Part shown: positions 30,636-42,836 of the stretch, in pieces | Numbering within the stretch: the stretch's first letter is position 1 | Layout of the letters: each line of letters begins with the position of its first letter | Origin: Stagonosporopsis chrysanthemi | Lineage: Eukaryota; Ascomycota; Dothideomycetes; Pleosporales; Didymellaceae | Assembly (NCBI GenBank): GCA_022560025.1 | Contig: JAFISE010000029.1 | Location: forward strand, 1 to 64,000 | Reading direction: 5' to 3' | Length of the DNA: 64,000 nt | Position numbers and translations under genes: made by a program | The notes under the pieces: model-generated | What the model was told of the DNA's origin: nothing | Databases searched by the model: none | Seen by the model: only the letters and a program-made list of their open reading frames with translations

Positions 30636-31986
30636 CTACGCTTCCGGCAGGATCAGCCGTCTATGGGTGGGGTCGAAGATAGGAAACACTCTGTTGGGCG
30701 CGTCGACCTTTTCCTCCTGGCGCTCAACCTGGGATGCATTGTGGTCGATGGTGTCGTGGACTTTGCTCAGGAAAGATGCTGTGGCTGTTGCGAACCACCT
30801 GCCGCCACCCAGCTGGAAGGATCCCAGGTGGCCTCCCCAGTCGGTAGTGCACAGCAGTGTGTAGGGGTTCTGCTTGAACTCTTCGTACGGAATGGCCGCT
30901 ATAGAGGAAATCTACATGCAAAGTCAGCAAGACAGCCAATGTTTAACACAAATTCCTCGTCCTATCCTGACTTACCGGATCATCTTCAGCATTGATACCC
31001 AAGAATGGTATTCTGATTGCAACCAGCGCATCCACACTCTGTGCATCCCTGTAGTACGCTCCTTCTGTTGGGTATCCCCATGCTGGACACTGCACGTGTC
31101 TGTCGAACTCGTACAGATACTTGCACTTCTCCACCAGCTCCTTCTTGATTCCGGGGTTCTGCAACATCTGCTCCTTATGCCTTTCATACAAGCCCTTAAG
31201 ATTCTTACCCATTGTGCGCGAGTACACATTGACGCCCAACCAAGTCCTGTTCAGCTCAACATGGCACAATTCCAGGTTCCAAGGGTTGGAATTTGCGACC
31301 GCAGCTTTGAGCACACACTTGTCCCCTTCTTCTGCACAATAGTTGGTGAGGATGTTTGCGCCGAGCGAGTATCCAACGGCGTAGAGCGGCCTGTTGGGAA
31401 AGAGGACACGCAGTTCTTTAACGGTGTGGCGGACATCCCACGTGGCTCTTGCGTTGAAAAGTTGCGGTGTGGTGACCTTGGAGAGAGCACAGCCGCGCCC
31501 ATTGACGACACATGCTTCCCAGCCAGCTGCTGTGAGGGGGGCAAGTGTTTCGCGGAGGTACACTTCGTGGCTCCCGCCGGAAAGGCCGTGGAGGGCAACG
31601 ATCATGGGTTTGTTGTCATCGCTGCCAACGTTGTCCCACTCTTTGTCGGAGTAGTTTGTGGTACGTTCTGGCAGTTCTGCATCCTTGGTAGCGGCCTCTC
31701 CGTCCTCCTTAGAGACTACAAAGTCCACGGCAAAAGTACCCGGATAGACAGTATGGTTAGAAGTGAAGATATGACGCTTGTAGTAGATCGGTGGCCCGGG
31801 ATCCTTCCATGCGGTATACATTGTTTGGAGGTGTCCGTTAAATAGGAATGGATTCAACCGACATGGCGGTATTGAAGATTGAGCGATCTCCTGAAGGGAG
31901 GTTTTGGATCCGTCTTTGGTTATCAGCGGAATTGGAGAGGCGTGGTGCGTGTATGTCGTCTTGCTATGACCAAAAATCCACGACAT
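30636..31986 (-). CDS. Alpha/beta hydrolase of the Eht1/Eeb1/ABHD1-3 type
   Basis: Two exons, 30976-31986 and 30636-30911 (64 nt intron), 428 residues from ATG 31986 (MSWIFGHSKTTYTHH). The frame is open upstream to 32295 but lacks family similarity, so the internal ATG is preferred. Catalytic elements of the family are visible: the nucleophile elbow YAVGYSLGANILTNY (GxSxG), the oxyanion region VALHGLSGGSHEVYLRE, the acid in LGINAEDDP at the exon 1 end, and the catalytic His in TTDWGGHLGSF in exon 2. Yeast relatives (Eht1, Eeb1, Ymr210w) make or split medium-chain esters and monoacylglycerols. The NPFLFNGHLQTMY motif near residue 50 is typical. The exact substrate cannot be read from sequence. 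Confidence 0.92.
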
Positions 31987-32434
31987 ATTATCCGAAATCC
32001 GATCGTCTCGGCTTTCTGTTGGATTTTCAGATCTCTGTTTCTGAGACTTTGTTCGACTTTGTTGAAACAAAACAAGCTTAAAATCCCAGTTCAAGTGGAA
32101 GCTATAGTGTGGGAGGCGTAGGGATATATGTTGTGGATCTTCAGGCCCTCCCAGTGTTTCTACTCGGTACAGGTAAACTGATCCACGTGTAAAGATAAGA
32201 GGAAAATCTTGGAGGGATGCTCGGACGAGGCATGCCATACCTCGGTCTGCAGGGATGGGTCTGGTAATCAATATACGCGCGCTAAATGTGTCCAATCAGC
32301 ATGTGATCTGTTAGGTCGCAGTCGCGCCTGCCTTTCAGCGTCGCGACTTTCCATACAACTCTACGAACACCCACAATGTCATGATATAGCACGTTGCCTG
32401 GTGGCTACACCTCGCCGAACTACACACAACAATC
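31987..32434. promoter_or_regulatory. Divergent promoter region, hydrolase / SCC4
   Basis: 448 bp between two outward-facing starts. Part of it is an open extension of the hydrolase frame without an ATG in good context. Confidence 0.4.
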
Positions 32435-32901
32435 ATGGACCCACGGTATAACCAGCAGTACGGATATACCAATCGGCCGAACGCTCAGTATCCTCCACAG
32501 CAGCCGCAGAGTGGCTATCAGCAATATGGTCAGGCTCCGCAGTATCCTCAGCAGTACCAGCAGCAATACCCTCCAGCACAGATGCAAATGCATCATGTAT
32601 ATCAGCAGCAGCCGCAGCAGAGACAACCGCAAGTGGTCGTACCGCAGCCACAGAGCCAGCAGTACATGCAAATGCCTCAGCACCAGCCAGCGTACTCGCC
32701 GCAGCAACAGTACCAGCAGCGAGATTACCAGCACTCGCAATATCAGATGCCCCAACAGCAGCAGCAATACCAGCGATCCCCGCAGCAGCAATTTCAACAG
32801 TCGCCGCAGCAGCAATTTCAACAGTCACCGCAACAGCAATTCCGACAGTCACCGCAACAGCAATTCCGACAGTCACCGCAACAGCAATTCCGACAGTCAC
32901 C

Positions 32902-32932
<31 letters not shown>

Positions 32933-35668
32933 TACCAACATGCTCTGCAACCGCAGGCTCGACCACAGGCACAATCGCAACACCGAACATACCCACACCC
33001 GCAAACGCAACCTCAGCCCCAGCACCGAGTGCAGCCGCAGGTAGTGATACCTCAGCGAGCCCCTACCTCAGCATCCTATTCCCAAATATCGAATCCGCAA
33101 ATGTCAAGTCCGAATATAAGACAAGTACAAGTACAAGTACCGGTGCCGAAAACATGTAATGCTGGGATTCTGCAGATGGACGGTGCTCAGGACGTATATC
33201 GCAGGCAAAGTACACACCAGGTCCCTACACCACCAATGTCAAGGCCAGTACAGCGGACTATGTCACAGCATGAGAGTGTTCAACGATTGCCGCCGATGCC
33301 GTCAAGTACCCCGATCCAGGCTCAAGCTCAGCAGCAACAACCGAGGCCATCGCAGACTCAGTTTCCTGTCAAGGTCGAGCAGCAGCAACAGGGGCTTACG
33401 CACAACCAGGCCCAGGTCAAGATCGAACAACAACCACGTCCAACACCTCAAGTACAAGCCACACCTCAGCGCACGTCATCCCAGTCATATCAGCAGAAAA
33501 GGCCTGTACAGAATACACCAATACGGGGTACGCCTTCACATCAGACACCAGTACAGCAGTCAACACCGGCTCAAACAACACCAACACAACAAACACCCTT
33601 GCAATCTACACCTTCCCGGCAATCGTCTTCGCAAACAAAATCACATCCCAAAGTTGTCATCCCTCTACCTCCGTCGCATCAGCTCACTTCACCCACAAAA
33701 GCCGCTCCTGCACAACTACCACAAAAGGCTTCACCCGCTGATCTCTCAGTGCTGCTCTTGTCAGCAGCAGATGAGTATATTGCCGCAGCGCGCAGCATTG
33801 GTTTGACAATAGCACGGCAGAAGAAGAACAGCGATGTTCGGCAGTACTATAAGCTTATGTCAACTGCGATGGGCTGTATGGACGCCGCACTTAGGAAGTT
33901 CAACATGCAGCCACGAGATGAGGCAAAGCTGAGACTGAGATACGCAAGTCTACTCATCGAAGAAACGGACAACACGACTGAGATTGACGAGATCTTGTCG
34001 AAGGGCATCTCACTGTGTGCGCGATGTCGACTCCAGGATCTTCGGTACAGCATGCTCCATCTCCAGGCTCGATATCAATTCCAAACAAATCACCGGGCAG
34101 CGTTCAAAGCTCTTGATAAGAATATCTCAGAGGCTGAGACCTTCCAACAAATCGCATGGGTATACGCTTTTCGATTCCTGAAAGTCTCGCTGTTGCTGCA
34201 AAGCACTGACCGTCTCGAGGCAATACCGGCGCTCCAGCAGTTACATGCTATCGCTGGCTATGCTGAGAAGCGTGACGACACAGCAGTAGCTTTTGCCTGT
34301 TACGCACTGGAGGCGATGATCCACCTAAGATCTAGTACTCAAGACCGCCTGATCGAGGCTCAACGAGCGATTGCGCTAGCTCGAAGCCTCCAGCTTACAA
34401 TGTCTGCGAAGCAGCAGGGATCTTTCGGCACTCTCTTCCACATTATTGACTTGGCTTGTAGCGTACACCAGAACGCGCCCGACCGCGCCAAGTCGACAGC
34501 CCTCATACAAGCCACCGCAGATGAAAACGACAATGAGCTTGGGACCAGCAATGGTGTCTTTACTGTATTGCTTGACCGAACGGCCGGCGGCAGCCTTACA
34601 ACCGACACGGGCGGTATCTTCAGGAGGAACGCCGAAGGTCGCGATGAGTTGGTGTTCACCTGGCTGCCGAGAGAGGACATAAAGGCACTTTGTTTCCACA
34701 TCTGTGCCTTGGACCAGAGTGTGCATGAGAAAGCACTTCAGCTGGTTCAAGAAGCTCGCTCGCGAACTCGTGAGTCGATGCGCAGGCAACCACCTTGTAG
34801 CTTGCCCATATCCATGGCGTGCGCGCAGACCCAGTGGCGTAAGGTGCTAGATTGGAATGCGACATTCACCCTTGGACTTATTGCGATTCAGCGAGAAGAC
34901 CAGACGACAGCGACAGATGCTTTGGCTACGCTTACCAAACGGGCCTCATCTGCACCATATGCAGACCAGCCGATCTATGTGAAGTCACTGTCATATCTAG
35001 AAGCCATCATTGACCAAACAAACGGCCGTTTCAATGCTGCACTCGCCACATACTCATCCGACGCCTTCGCTCTAACCGACAAAAGCCATGTCCCCACGTT
35101 GACAAGCGAACTTTCCATCCTCGCTGCTATGAACCGGTTGCTTATTGCAAGGGATCCGGCTCATACGGATCACGAGAATGTTGGGACCCTGCTGTCACAA
35201 CTCCGTCTGGCATGCGAGGAGCATCCAAGCCAATACGTCCGCATGGCATTCACTCTCGTCAATGCCCTGTGCACGCTTGATCCGTCCATCAACCGACTTA
35301 AGACGTTGATGAACAACGCCACGCAGAAATCCCATGATCTGTTCAAGCGCACGCAGAACCGCGAGTTCGTCGTCATGTCCTTGTGTTATTTTACAGCCCG
35401 CTTCTTCATTGAGCCAGTCACCGACAAATCGTCATCGGCTGCCAATGCCGTGCGCCAGCATGCTAAGCAGAGCAATCGGCCGTTGTGGATGGCAGTGGCT
35501 TGTGGTCTCATGATCAAGGTGTTCGAACACAACAACAGTGTTGCAGAGAAGCAAAAGTACGAGGAAGTGTATGAGAAGGTACGAGTGAAGCTACCCGCTC
35601 CGCTGAGAGGAGATGATGTTGATGCCGAGGGCGAAGACGATGATGATGATATGGAACTTGTGAATTAG
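32435..35668 (+). CDS. SCC4: Cohesin loading factor Scc4/Mau2
   Basis: Intronless, 1,077 residues from ATG 32435. The N-terminal ~425 residues are an unusually long disordered region dominated by Gln and Pro, including an 8-residue tandem repeat (see 32771-32914) and a QQQQQQQQQ run. From ~435 the PF10345 cohesin loading domain begins: LSVLLLSAADEYIAAARSIG, then tetratricopeptide-like helices through ~1050 (AALRKFNMQPRDEAKLRLRY; LQDLRYSMLHLQARYQF; GSFGTLFHIIDLACSV). Scc4 wraps the N-terminus of Scc2 and helps load cohesin onto chromosomes. The end is acidic (DVDAEGEDDDDDMELVN). The core length fits the family (~620); the Q-rich extension is typical of filamentous fungi but variable. Confidence 0.92.
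32771..32914 (+). repeat. 24-bp tandem repeat coding QxSPQQQF
   Basis: Five complete 24 bp units starting at 32771, 32795, 32819, 32843 and 32867 and a diverged sixth at 32891, in frame within SCC4. Units 3-5 are almost identical (CAGTCACCGCAACAGCAATT core), pointing to recent slippage or unequal exchange. A (CAG)n run follows at once (~32907-32932). Confidence 0.95.
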
Positions 35669-36341
35669 GACATGGTGTGTGATATTAGGGTAAAAAGGTG
35701 CATGTGTTGGCGTTGTGTGTTAAAAAGGGAAATGTGTTCTTGCATGGGTATACCAATGGGACATCGGAAGTTGTGGCGTAAATTCTGTTTTATGAAAATC
35801 TCTAGCTGCTGCGCGAATGAGTCGAAGACTCGACATGTTCTCATTAAGGGTCGGAGAGCCTGGAACTTCCCTCGATATGAGTTGCAGTGCCCTGTAGTAT
35901 AAGCTCTGGTTGATGCAACGATTTTCACGTCATGAAGCGTTCACATGATCAGGTCCTAGGTCCCCCCCCCCCCTGTTGACCAGAATATGGATGCCCTTCA
36001 GGCCCTGGGACGAGTCACCTGGCTCTGAGAAAAGCACCTGAAGCAGAGCAAGAAAACGTAAGTTTTGCGAAGTAGCCGATCCCACGACTTCATTGTTATT
36101 CACTGGCTGTGAAGAGCAGTCTGGGAAGTCGAGAGGTTCCTCTGGGTAGAGTGCGTAGATAGACGAAAGACAATGCTTATGACCCGCCGTTGCTGCGAGA
36201 TGAGAGCAACTATACGCAGGTCAAATCGCTCCGGCTGGCAAAGTGTCACAATATCGTCCCGATCCTTTTGTGTGACGTCTCGCCTCCTTCATCGTGGCGA
36301 CTTTGCACGTTTCCTTTCTCCGCCTTCCGATCTGCAGGCCA
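35669..36341. other. Intergenic with a C12 run
   Basis: 673 bp between SCC4 and the F-box-like pseudogene. Contains an uninterrupted C run at 35962-35973. No gene recognised. Confidence 0.4.
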
Positions 36342-37922
36342 CTACCGTCGTCTTGACAACTTGTGACGGATATTCATAGTGTTCATCGCCACGACAGCCC
36401 TCCTATAATGGTATACAGGCCAAGTGCTATCGGCTTCATCGTCTGCCTCAAGTCCATCATGATATTCAAAAGGCGTGAACATTAGATGATGAATTTGCGA
36501 GCCATGTTCAGCGAAACATTTCATGATCTCCTCAGCCACCTATCTATAACGCCATCGCCGTTCATGTGAGGAAGATGGGTTACACAGAATGGTTGGCTTG
36601 AGATAGAGAAGGTTGTGAGCTTTCTGTGCCGTGCAAGAATTTTCTGTGCAATCGTTGGATGTATGACATAAGATTGTGGCGCTCCAATAATTACCAGTGA
36701 GGCTTCAAAATGCGGAAGATCAGAGACGTAAAATGGCTCGAGAATACTTAAACTATCCACTGCCAGCGTCAGGCTTTCAAATTCCAACCGAAGACAGCGC
36801 AGACTCGGACAAATGCTAACGAGCCGCATCAACCCTGAAAGATTGTGATAGATAGATAAATTTCGGGTAGAGAGATGAAGGATCTGCAGAGTTGCACCGA
36901 TGCGAGTGAGGCTGTTTATGTCTAGAAGACCATCCTCAGCCAGCACGCTTAGCCTTCTTAGGCACGTGAGGGATTTCAAGAAAATCTTCAACGCTTTCAG
37001 ATCATCCTTAGTTATGTGTTTGTTGCAGAAATAGACCAAGTATCCCAAATAGCGTGCATTGCTCTCTTGACACCTTCTCGTCAGTGACTTCAGCAATTGG
37101 CCAACTCCGGTGCACTGCGTAATGCGCAGCATCTTCAGGTAGGAAGCATCCAGTCAAAGTGCAATCTTGTCGGTAGGATTCTACAAACTCAGGCCGATCA
37201 GCGATAAATCACGTAGCTTGAGGAGAGGCGTCGTAGACGACGGCGCGCCATCAAACTGGGTCACGCGAAGCGCAGTACTTCCGTCAATATAGAGTGATTG
37301 GAGTCTTGACGCATGAGAAAACCAGCTGGTGAGTCCTTGGGATGTGTGAGGCGCGTCAATAGAACTGAAGATCCGGAGCGTGCGGAGGCGTTTGATGTTA
37401 CCACGAACATAAGAAGAGCCAGGCAAGCCATCTGCCGTTCCTTTAATGTTCAGCTCAGTAAGTTGCGACTGCATTTTGAACAGAAGGCCCAGACTTCTGC
37501 GATCCAGTCAGAGAGAAGTACTGCTGGACGCCGTCAGACTATCTCGTGGGAGCGCGCAAAGTAGCTCAATCAAATTTGAAGTGATTTGAGCTTGTAATTC
37601 GAAAGGTATTGTGTTCCAGGGTGGACACTCGATTGTCATTTTCTTGACATTACCAAAAAGGCCACCCGACGGCGATTCTTGGAGGACATCTAGCTTCCGA
37701 GTATTGGTCTTTGTGAGCTCAACCCGAAGAACTGACCCAAGCGCAGCGGTTCCAAGGGGGCTCCAATCCTTGTTCACCAAACGTACGTTCTTTAGGTCAG
37801 AAACTTCAAGTAGGTACAATTAGCAACTACCATGCGAAGATCTTGAGAAAACTTACATAACCCAGAAATAAGAGGCGCAGCTGAGGTGGGACACTGTTTG
37901 AGTAGTCTATGAGGGCTGTCAT
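36342..37922 (-). pseudogene. Degenerate F-box/LRR-like gene
   Basis: On the minus strand one reading frame carries leucine-rich, protein-like sequence from ~37819 to 36521 but is cut by TGA (37508-37510), TAG (37181-37183) and TGA (37154-37156). On both sides of each stop the sequence is continuous in the same frame, for example LDRRSLGLLFKMQSQLTELN after the first and LDASYLKMLRITQCTGVG after the third. Near 36530 the frame shifts and continues as VAEEIMKCFAEHGSQIHHLM to 36342. Upstream, a short exon from ATG 37922 (MTALIDYSNSVPPQLRLLFL) followed by GTAAGT looks like an F-box start, with SDLKNVRLVNKDWSPLGTAA as its continuation, but the splice phase does not fit. LRR-like strands include LTCLRRLSVL and CPSLRCLRLEF. 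Introns with unusual sites cannot be fully excluded; decay is the simpler reading. Confidence 0.65.
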
Positions 37923-38836
37923 GGTTGCGAGTGTCAGGCTGTGCCTTGGGGAAATCGTTTTTGCAGTTGAAGATAGAGTTTTCGGTGTGGTGAAAGCTGC
38001 GGAAGCCTATAGAAGCTCTTGATGAAGTGAAGGAAGGGTCGCTCACCAACAGTGAACTGTCTTCACTTCACTATCACGCGCACAAAGACGACGCAAAACG
38101 GCGATGACGTCTCACCTTGTAGTCCGTCTCGTCTTCGAGAACATCAAGTTGACTCAGAGTTGTAACTTTTTTGCTGGTGTTCGATCGCCGCTGGTATCAT
38201 AGTGGTAAAGCTCCATCACCTAGGCCTTTTGGCATGCTCGGCACCTTAGGCGACTACTACTCATTTATCGCATCTGACATGTCCGTAATTCGTAGCAGCT
38301 GAAGGTTTCGAGATCTGATTGTCGATGGTCGACTGCTTGCTATTGTCTAGAAAGCCTTTTTGACACGTCTTGAAATCGAAGGCCAGTAAGGAATGACGGA
38401 TACAGAAGCGTGCACACGACACTGCGCCTGCAATGATGATTCACTGAATTTTGACCAGATTTATATTCTTGAGCTCATATTTTGGCAGCTGTATCGAACC
38501 GTCCGTATCTCTGGGTCTTGATTTCAGTATGTCTGTGCATTCAAGCACCATAGGATGTAGTTTGTTTGAAAGCGTAATGGTGAGGCTGTGCTCAGCACCC
38601 TGTTGATACAACAAACGGATGCCCTGGAACTTGATGAGTACGAATAAGTCCGAATGTACACTCAAGATTGGAATGTGACCCTACGTTTGGTGGTCCACGG
38701 TTGCGAGTGGTCTGAAGCTGGGTTACATGCTGTGATGACTAAGTAAACCGCGCTAATACCGAGTGCCATCGTAACCCTCATTGTACACGTACGTTGCTAT
38801 ACATCGCACGCGTTCACTCCACGAGCAGTATTGGCT
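37923..38836. other. Intergenic, possible further relic sequence
   Basis: 914 bp between the pseudogene and COG1. A 74-codon minus ORF (38441-38665) contains IKFQGIRLLYQQGAEHSLTI, which looks somewhat protein-like but matches nothing I know. The COG1 promoter lies at the right end. Confidence 0.35.
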
Positions 38837-41331
38837 ATGGCTAGCGAGGTGCCAGAACCTAGGACATTGCAGTCATGGGAGGATGCTTTCCAATATCCAA
38901 TTCCGACAGTGCGGAAGCTCGAACAGCAGCTCCGCACCACGGCCGATGACAACCGGGAGAAGCTGCGATCACTTGTTGGGTAAACACGCCCAGTGCAATC
39001 TTGGGATTGATCTGGAGCTGACATGCTGAAAGGGCGAGCTATCGAAACCTCCTCGACACCGCTGAAACGATCATCGACATGGAAACCCAGATCGAACAAG
39101 CCGAGGCGCGACTCGGTCGTGTAGGCCAGAACTGCAATACAAAAGTCTTGGACAAGGTCTCTGGAAATTCGGCGAAGATGTACACGCACGCAAGAGGCAG
39201 TGGTTAGTCATTGCGACATTGCAGATGGAGGATCACTTGTTGATACGGGTCTGCAGATGTCGAACGATACACATTTGCATCCCAGCTTTCGGTGCTACGG
39301 AACGCACCGACTGTCAAGACACGACTCATGCGGAAAGATGATCAGCACCTGCTGATCGCTAAAGTCCTGGTCATAACTCGCCTTGTGCACAAAGCCTTGA
39401 GCCAGTCGAAGGACAAGCCACCGATTGTTGACCAGCTATGGGAAAAGCTTCTCTCGGCGCGCAGAAAGCTACTACGAAGAATCGATAGGCGACTCGCGAG
39501 CACGGCGGGGGAAGTTACAAGCTTGGTGGAAAGCATGTGCGCGTACGCACTGGCTACAAGCTCTACGCCATCTGATGTCTTGAAGCACTTTCACAAAGTG
39601 CGCAAGGATAAGATGGTAAACGATCTCAGAAAATGTGAAGACGAGCTTGCGAAACGGGGAATCAATACTCTCCGTCTTTGCATCCAGACTTGCCAGGACA
39701 CCCAAACAATATTTCCCAGGCGGTTAGCCGAAGTCCTAGGAAAGCTTAAAGCGCATCCTCTGATCCAGGACCCCGAAGTACGCGGCTTGTACGAGCTGAA
39801 CTTGGATGTGCACGATCGTTGGATTGGCGACGAGGTACGGAATTATACACCGTGGCCGCGTCACGATGAACTGCAGAGACCAGAAGCAGAGAGACTATTA
39901 CACCAGTGGTCGAAAGACACGATTGTAGCTTTCATGCAAGAGATCAAAGCTGCCCTTCAAGATGAGACCCGGCTGGCAGAAGTTGCGAGCTTGCGACAGG
40001 AGCTGATCGAGACTTGGATGTTGTCCGGTCCACGCATGGCAGGAGTCAAGTTCGCGAATGTTCTGGATGATTTACGTGACACCATGAACGAAAAACTGGA
40101 GAGTATTGTACGGAAACGTACAGAAGCACTGCAAGAAGTGGTAAAGAATCTCACGGCTGGCTTAGACACCTCGACAATCAACAGTAAGATGACGGGCTTA
40201 TCGCTGTGGAATACGACAACCAATGGCAAAAATCTTAGCAATGGAGCACACGCGTTCAAAACGACAATTCTAAATACGTACCAGGGGCGAGATCAAGCAG
40301 TACTGGATACTACTGCTGCTTTCGATAAATGGATGGACTCTGTGCTGGAGGTCAAGGGCATAGTGAAGAGCATGAAGGAAGCGCGCTGGGACGACACTTT
40401 CGTGAACGATATTGAAGAACCATCAGATGATGAAGATCTGGGAGATTCAAAGCAAACACTTTTAAGTGCAGATGATCCTCGGTTGTTGGAGGATGCCACG
40501 CAAGATGCCATTGGTCATTCGTTGCAGGACTTGGGCAAGAGCTTGTCCCAGATCGCACAACGTGCAACTGACGAGAAGGAAAGCATGTCTGTGCAGAAGG
40601 CTGTATACGTTCTGCGCGTTGTGCGTGACTTTGGCGATCGAATATCACGCCTTCGTCTCCAGGAGAAGTCTTCGACTTTCCCGTCGCCGTTCACCACTGC
40701 TGTGTTGAAGCCGCTGCATACCACCCTTGCCAAGCATGTCGCTCAGTTGACATTATCAGCGTACGAAGCCTCTCTTCATTTTTCGATAAAGGGCAGCACC
40801 CAAACACATATACTGTGGGAAGGACATCCACCCCTACCAAGCCAGCCATCATCCAGCGCCTTCCGCTTCCTACGAGAACTCAATCGTGCCATGGCCAGCC
40901 TAGGCAGCGATCTCTGGGCTCCGACCAGTGTCGCCGCTATCAAAAGTATGATGTTCTTGGACGTCGTACAGATCTTAGAGAAGCACATGGAGGTCATTAA
41001 ACTGGCAAAGCCGCAAGAGGAAGCCGAGGCGGACGCCCTACGCGTGACATCTGACGTCGAAGGCAAGGAGTCACAGACTGAGGCCGATGTTGTCTCTGCG
41101 ACACCCGTCCTGGTCACTGAGCTCATGGACCAGAGGTTGAAGCAGTTGACGTTCGATGCGCTATACTTGCAACGTTTCTTCAACAACGAGGCCTCGACTC
41201 TGTCGACAATATACGAGCTGATCAAGAAGATGGACATTGCTGATCTGAACGAGGTCAATGCACAAAGGCTAAAGAAGAATGCAACGGAGTATGCCAAAAA
41301 GACATATCTACTGTTTGCTCTGCTCGCCTGA
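38837..41331 (+). CDS. COG1: Conserved oligomeric Golgi complex subunit 1
   Basis: Three exons: 38837-38979, 39033-39202 and 39257-41331 (introns 53 and 54 nt), 795 residues. The N-terminus carries the Cog1 signature: LQSWEDAFQYPIPTVRKLEQ followed by the coiled-coil DNREKLRSLVGASYRNLLDT and ETIIDMETQIEQAEARL across the first junction. The remainder is helical, as expected of CATCHR-family tethers (LLSARRKLLRRIDRRLAST; WDDTFVNDIEEPSDDEDLG acidic loop; LKQLTFDALYLQRFF near the end). COG tethers vesicles for retrograde transport within the Golgi; Cog1 lies in or bridges to lobe A. An alternative AG at 39232 upstream of the chosen third exon would add codons and break phase. Confidence 0.88.
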
Positions 41332-41808
41332 GGTGCAATACGTCATGCATTGCCACTTTGACGATTTACTTGCAGACGGAGTCTCGCATGAGCGAGTGTG
41401 ATGTGTGGCGTGCACCGCGGCGTAGTTGTGGCGATAAACTTTCCGAACAGCTGCCGGGGCTTATGATGTGCAGATCAAGGGTAGTTCAACCCACTCGAGC
41501 TGCAGTTGCTGATCGTAAGATTAGCGGCTTTCAGATGAGCTTATTTGGACGTAACGGTTGCTGCTACTGAGTTGACCCTCAAACGCAGGGTCGCATCGGG
41601 CTTCTAAGGCTTCTTGAGAAAGGTACTGGCACGTCACAGCGGCAGAAGTAGCGAATCATCTGTTGAGTCTCCGTTGAATAAAGACAGATTGTTCTAGTCG
41701 GTTCGAAGATGCCTACCAAACTGCAAATAACGCCTGACATGACTGGATATCTTGAAAATGCACGCTGAAACTCTCCTAGAGCCCTTCTCCCCACACGCTT
41801 TCACTCAC
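41332..41808. other. Convergent 3' intergenic region
   Basis: 477 bp between the stops of COG1 and the bHLH gene. No gene seen. Confidence 0.45.
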
Positions 41809-42836
41809 TCAGGACTCATCCATCTGGTCCGCCTTATCCCCACATCTCAAATCCTCGACCTCCTTCCTCAACAACTCTATCTCCTTCTCCTGCGCCTTCA
41901 TCTTCTCCAGCGCCATCTCAATTAACCGCGCCTTATTAACTGTCTTCTTCTCCCCTGGCTTTCCCTTACCACTCCCCTCACTCATGCCGCTCATGCCGCT
42001 CATCCTACTCATCCCACTCGTCTCACTGAACACACTCTGCCCATCCATATCCTTCGGATCTCCACGCATAACCACAAAACACGTCGTCCCGCTGCCAAAA
42101 GTGACCTCACCATCCAGTAGGAACTCTGCGAGATCCACCATAGCTGTCTTCATGCGGTCGCGCCGTGCCTGCTCCGCCGCACGGTGCGTGGCGCGCTTCA
42201 TCATCACACCTGTCGCCATTGCCGTACTGAAGTGCAAGCCCATCTCGAGGTGCTGGCCGGACGAGATGAGCTCATAGTTTGATTTGGAGGCGAGCAGGTC
42301 TGCCTGCGGGGTCGTGACGCCGCCGGCTGCTGTGGGAGTGTGAGTTTCAGTTTGTATGTGGAGGAGTGGGTGGGAGGGAGTGTACCATTGCTGTCAGTCG
42401 TTGCGATTGAGGATGTGCGCCGCGCTATGGGCACTCTCTTTGCTTGTTGTGGAGGCAGGCTTGATATCTCACTAACTGTCGATATTGTGCTCGCTGTGTC
42501 TGCTGTGATGCTTGGACTCCTTATGCTCGCTGTCGAAATGGATGGTTGCTTTACTGGTCGTATGGGAACGGCAGCCTGGAACTGAGGTTGAGGTTGAGGT
42601 TGCTGTTGCTGTTGCCATTGAGCCTGGGTGTGGTTGTGTTGAGGCAGTAGTTGGTTTTGAATTGGCATAGGTGTGGATTGAGCTTGTAACTGCGCGCTCT
42701 CCCGTACCGGACTGTATCTCCTTCTCTTTTTGAATAGCTGCGGCCATGTTCTGCTTAGGGGGCCGCGATGTGAGTGCGAGTCGGTTTCCACCGATTGTTG
42801 GGGCTGGTTGGATTGCATGGCTACTAATATGGGCAT
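41809..42836 (-). CDS. bHLH transcription factor, NUC-1/PalcA (Pho4)-like
   Basis: Two exons, 42386-42836 and 41809-42329 (56 nt intron), 323 residues from ATG 42836; a second ATG at 42818 is possible. The first exon is Gln/Pro/Ser-rich, as in activation regions. The second opens with PQADLLASKSNYELISSGQH, a block found just before the bHLH of NUC-1/PalcA proteins, then KRATHRAAEQARRDRMKTAM. The basic region has the H-x3-E-x3-R pattern that reads CACGTG E-boxes. Helix 1 (VDLAEFLLD) and helix 2 (VNKARLIEMALEKMKAQEKE) are separated by a long loop with short SGM repeats. NUC-1-type factors switch on phosphate-starvation genes. Subfamily assignment is from motif context, not from alignment. Confidence 0.75.

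Noticed and set aside
32771..32914. Regular 24-bp repeats considered as a CRISPR-like array
   Set aside because: Repeats are directly contiguous without spacers and are in-frame coding sequence of SCC4.
32433..32996. 187-codon Ala/Val-rich minus ORF opposite SCC4
   Set aside because: Antisense translation of CAG/CAA repeats gives Ala/Val/Leu-rich frames; no independent support.
38185..38250. tRNA-like stretch (TGGTATCATAGTGGTAAAGC)
   Set aside because: Resembles a D-arm, but no matching acceptor stem, anticodon arm or T-loop (GGTTCRANNCC) follows.
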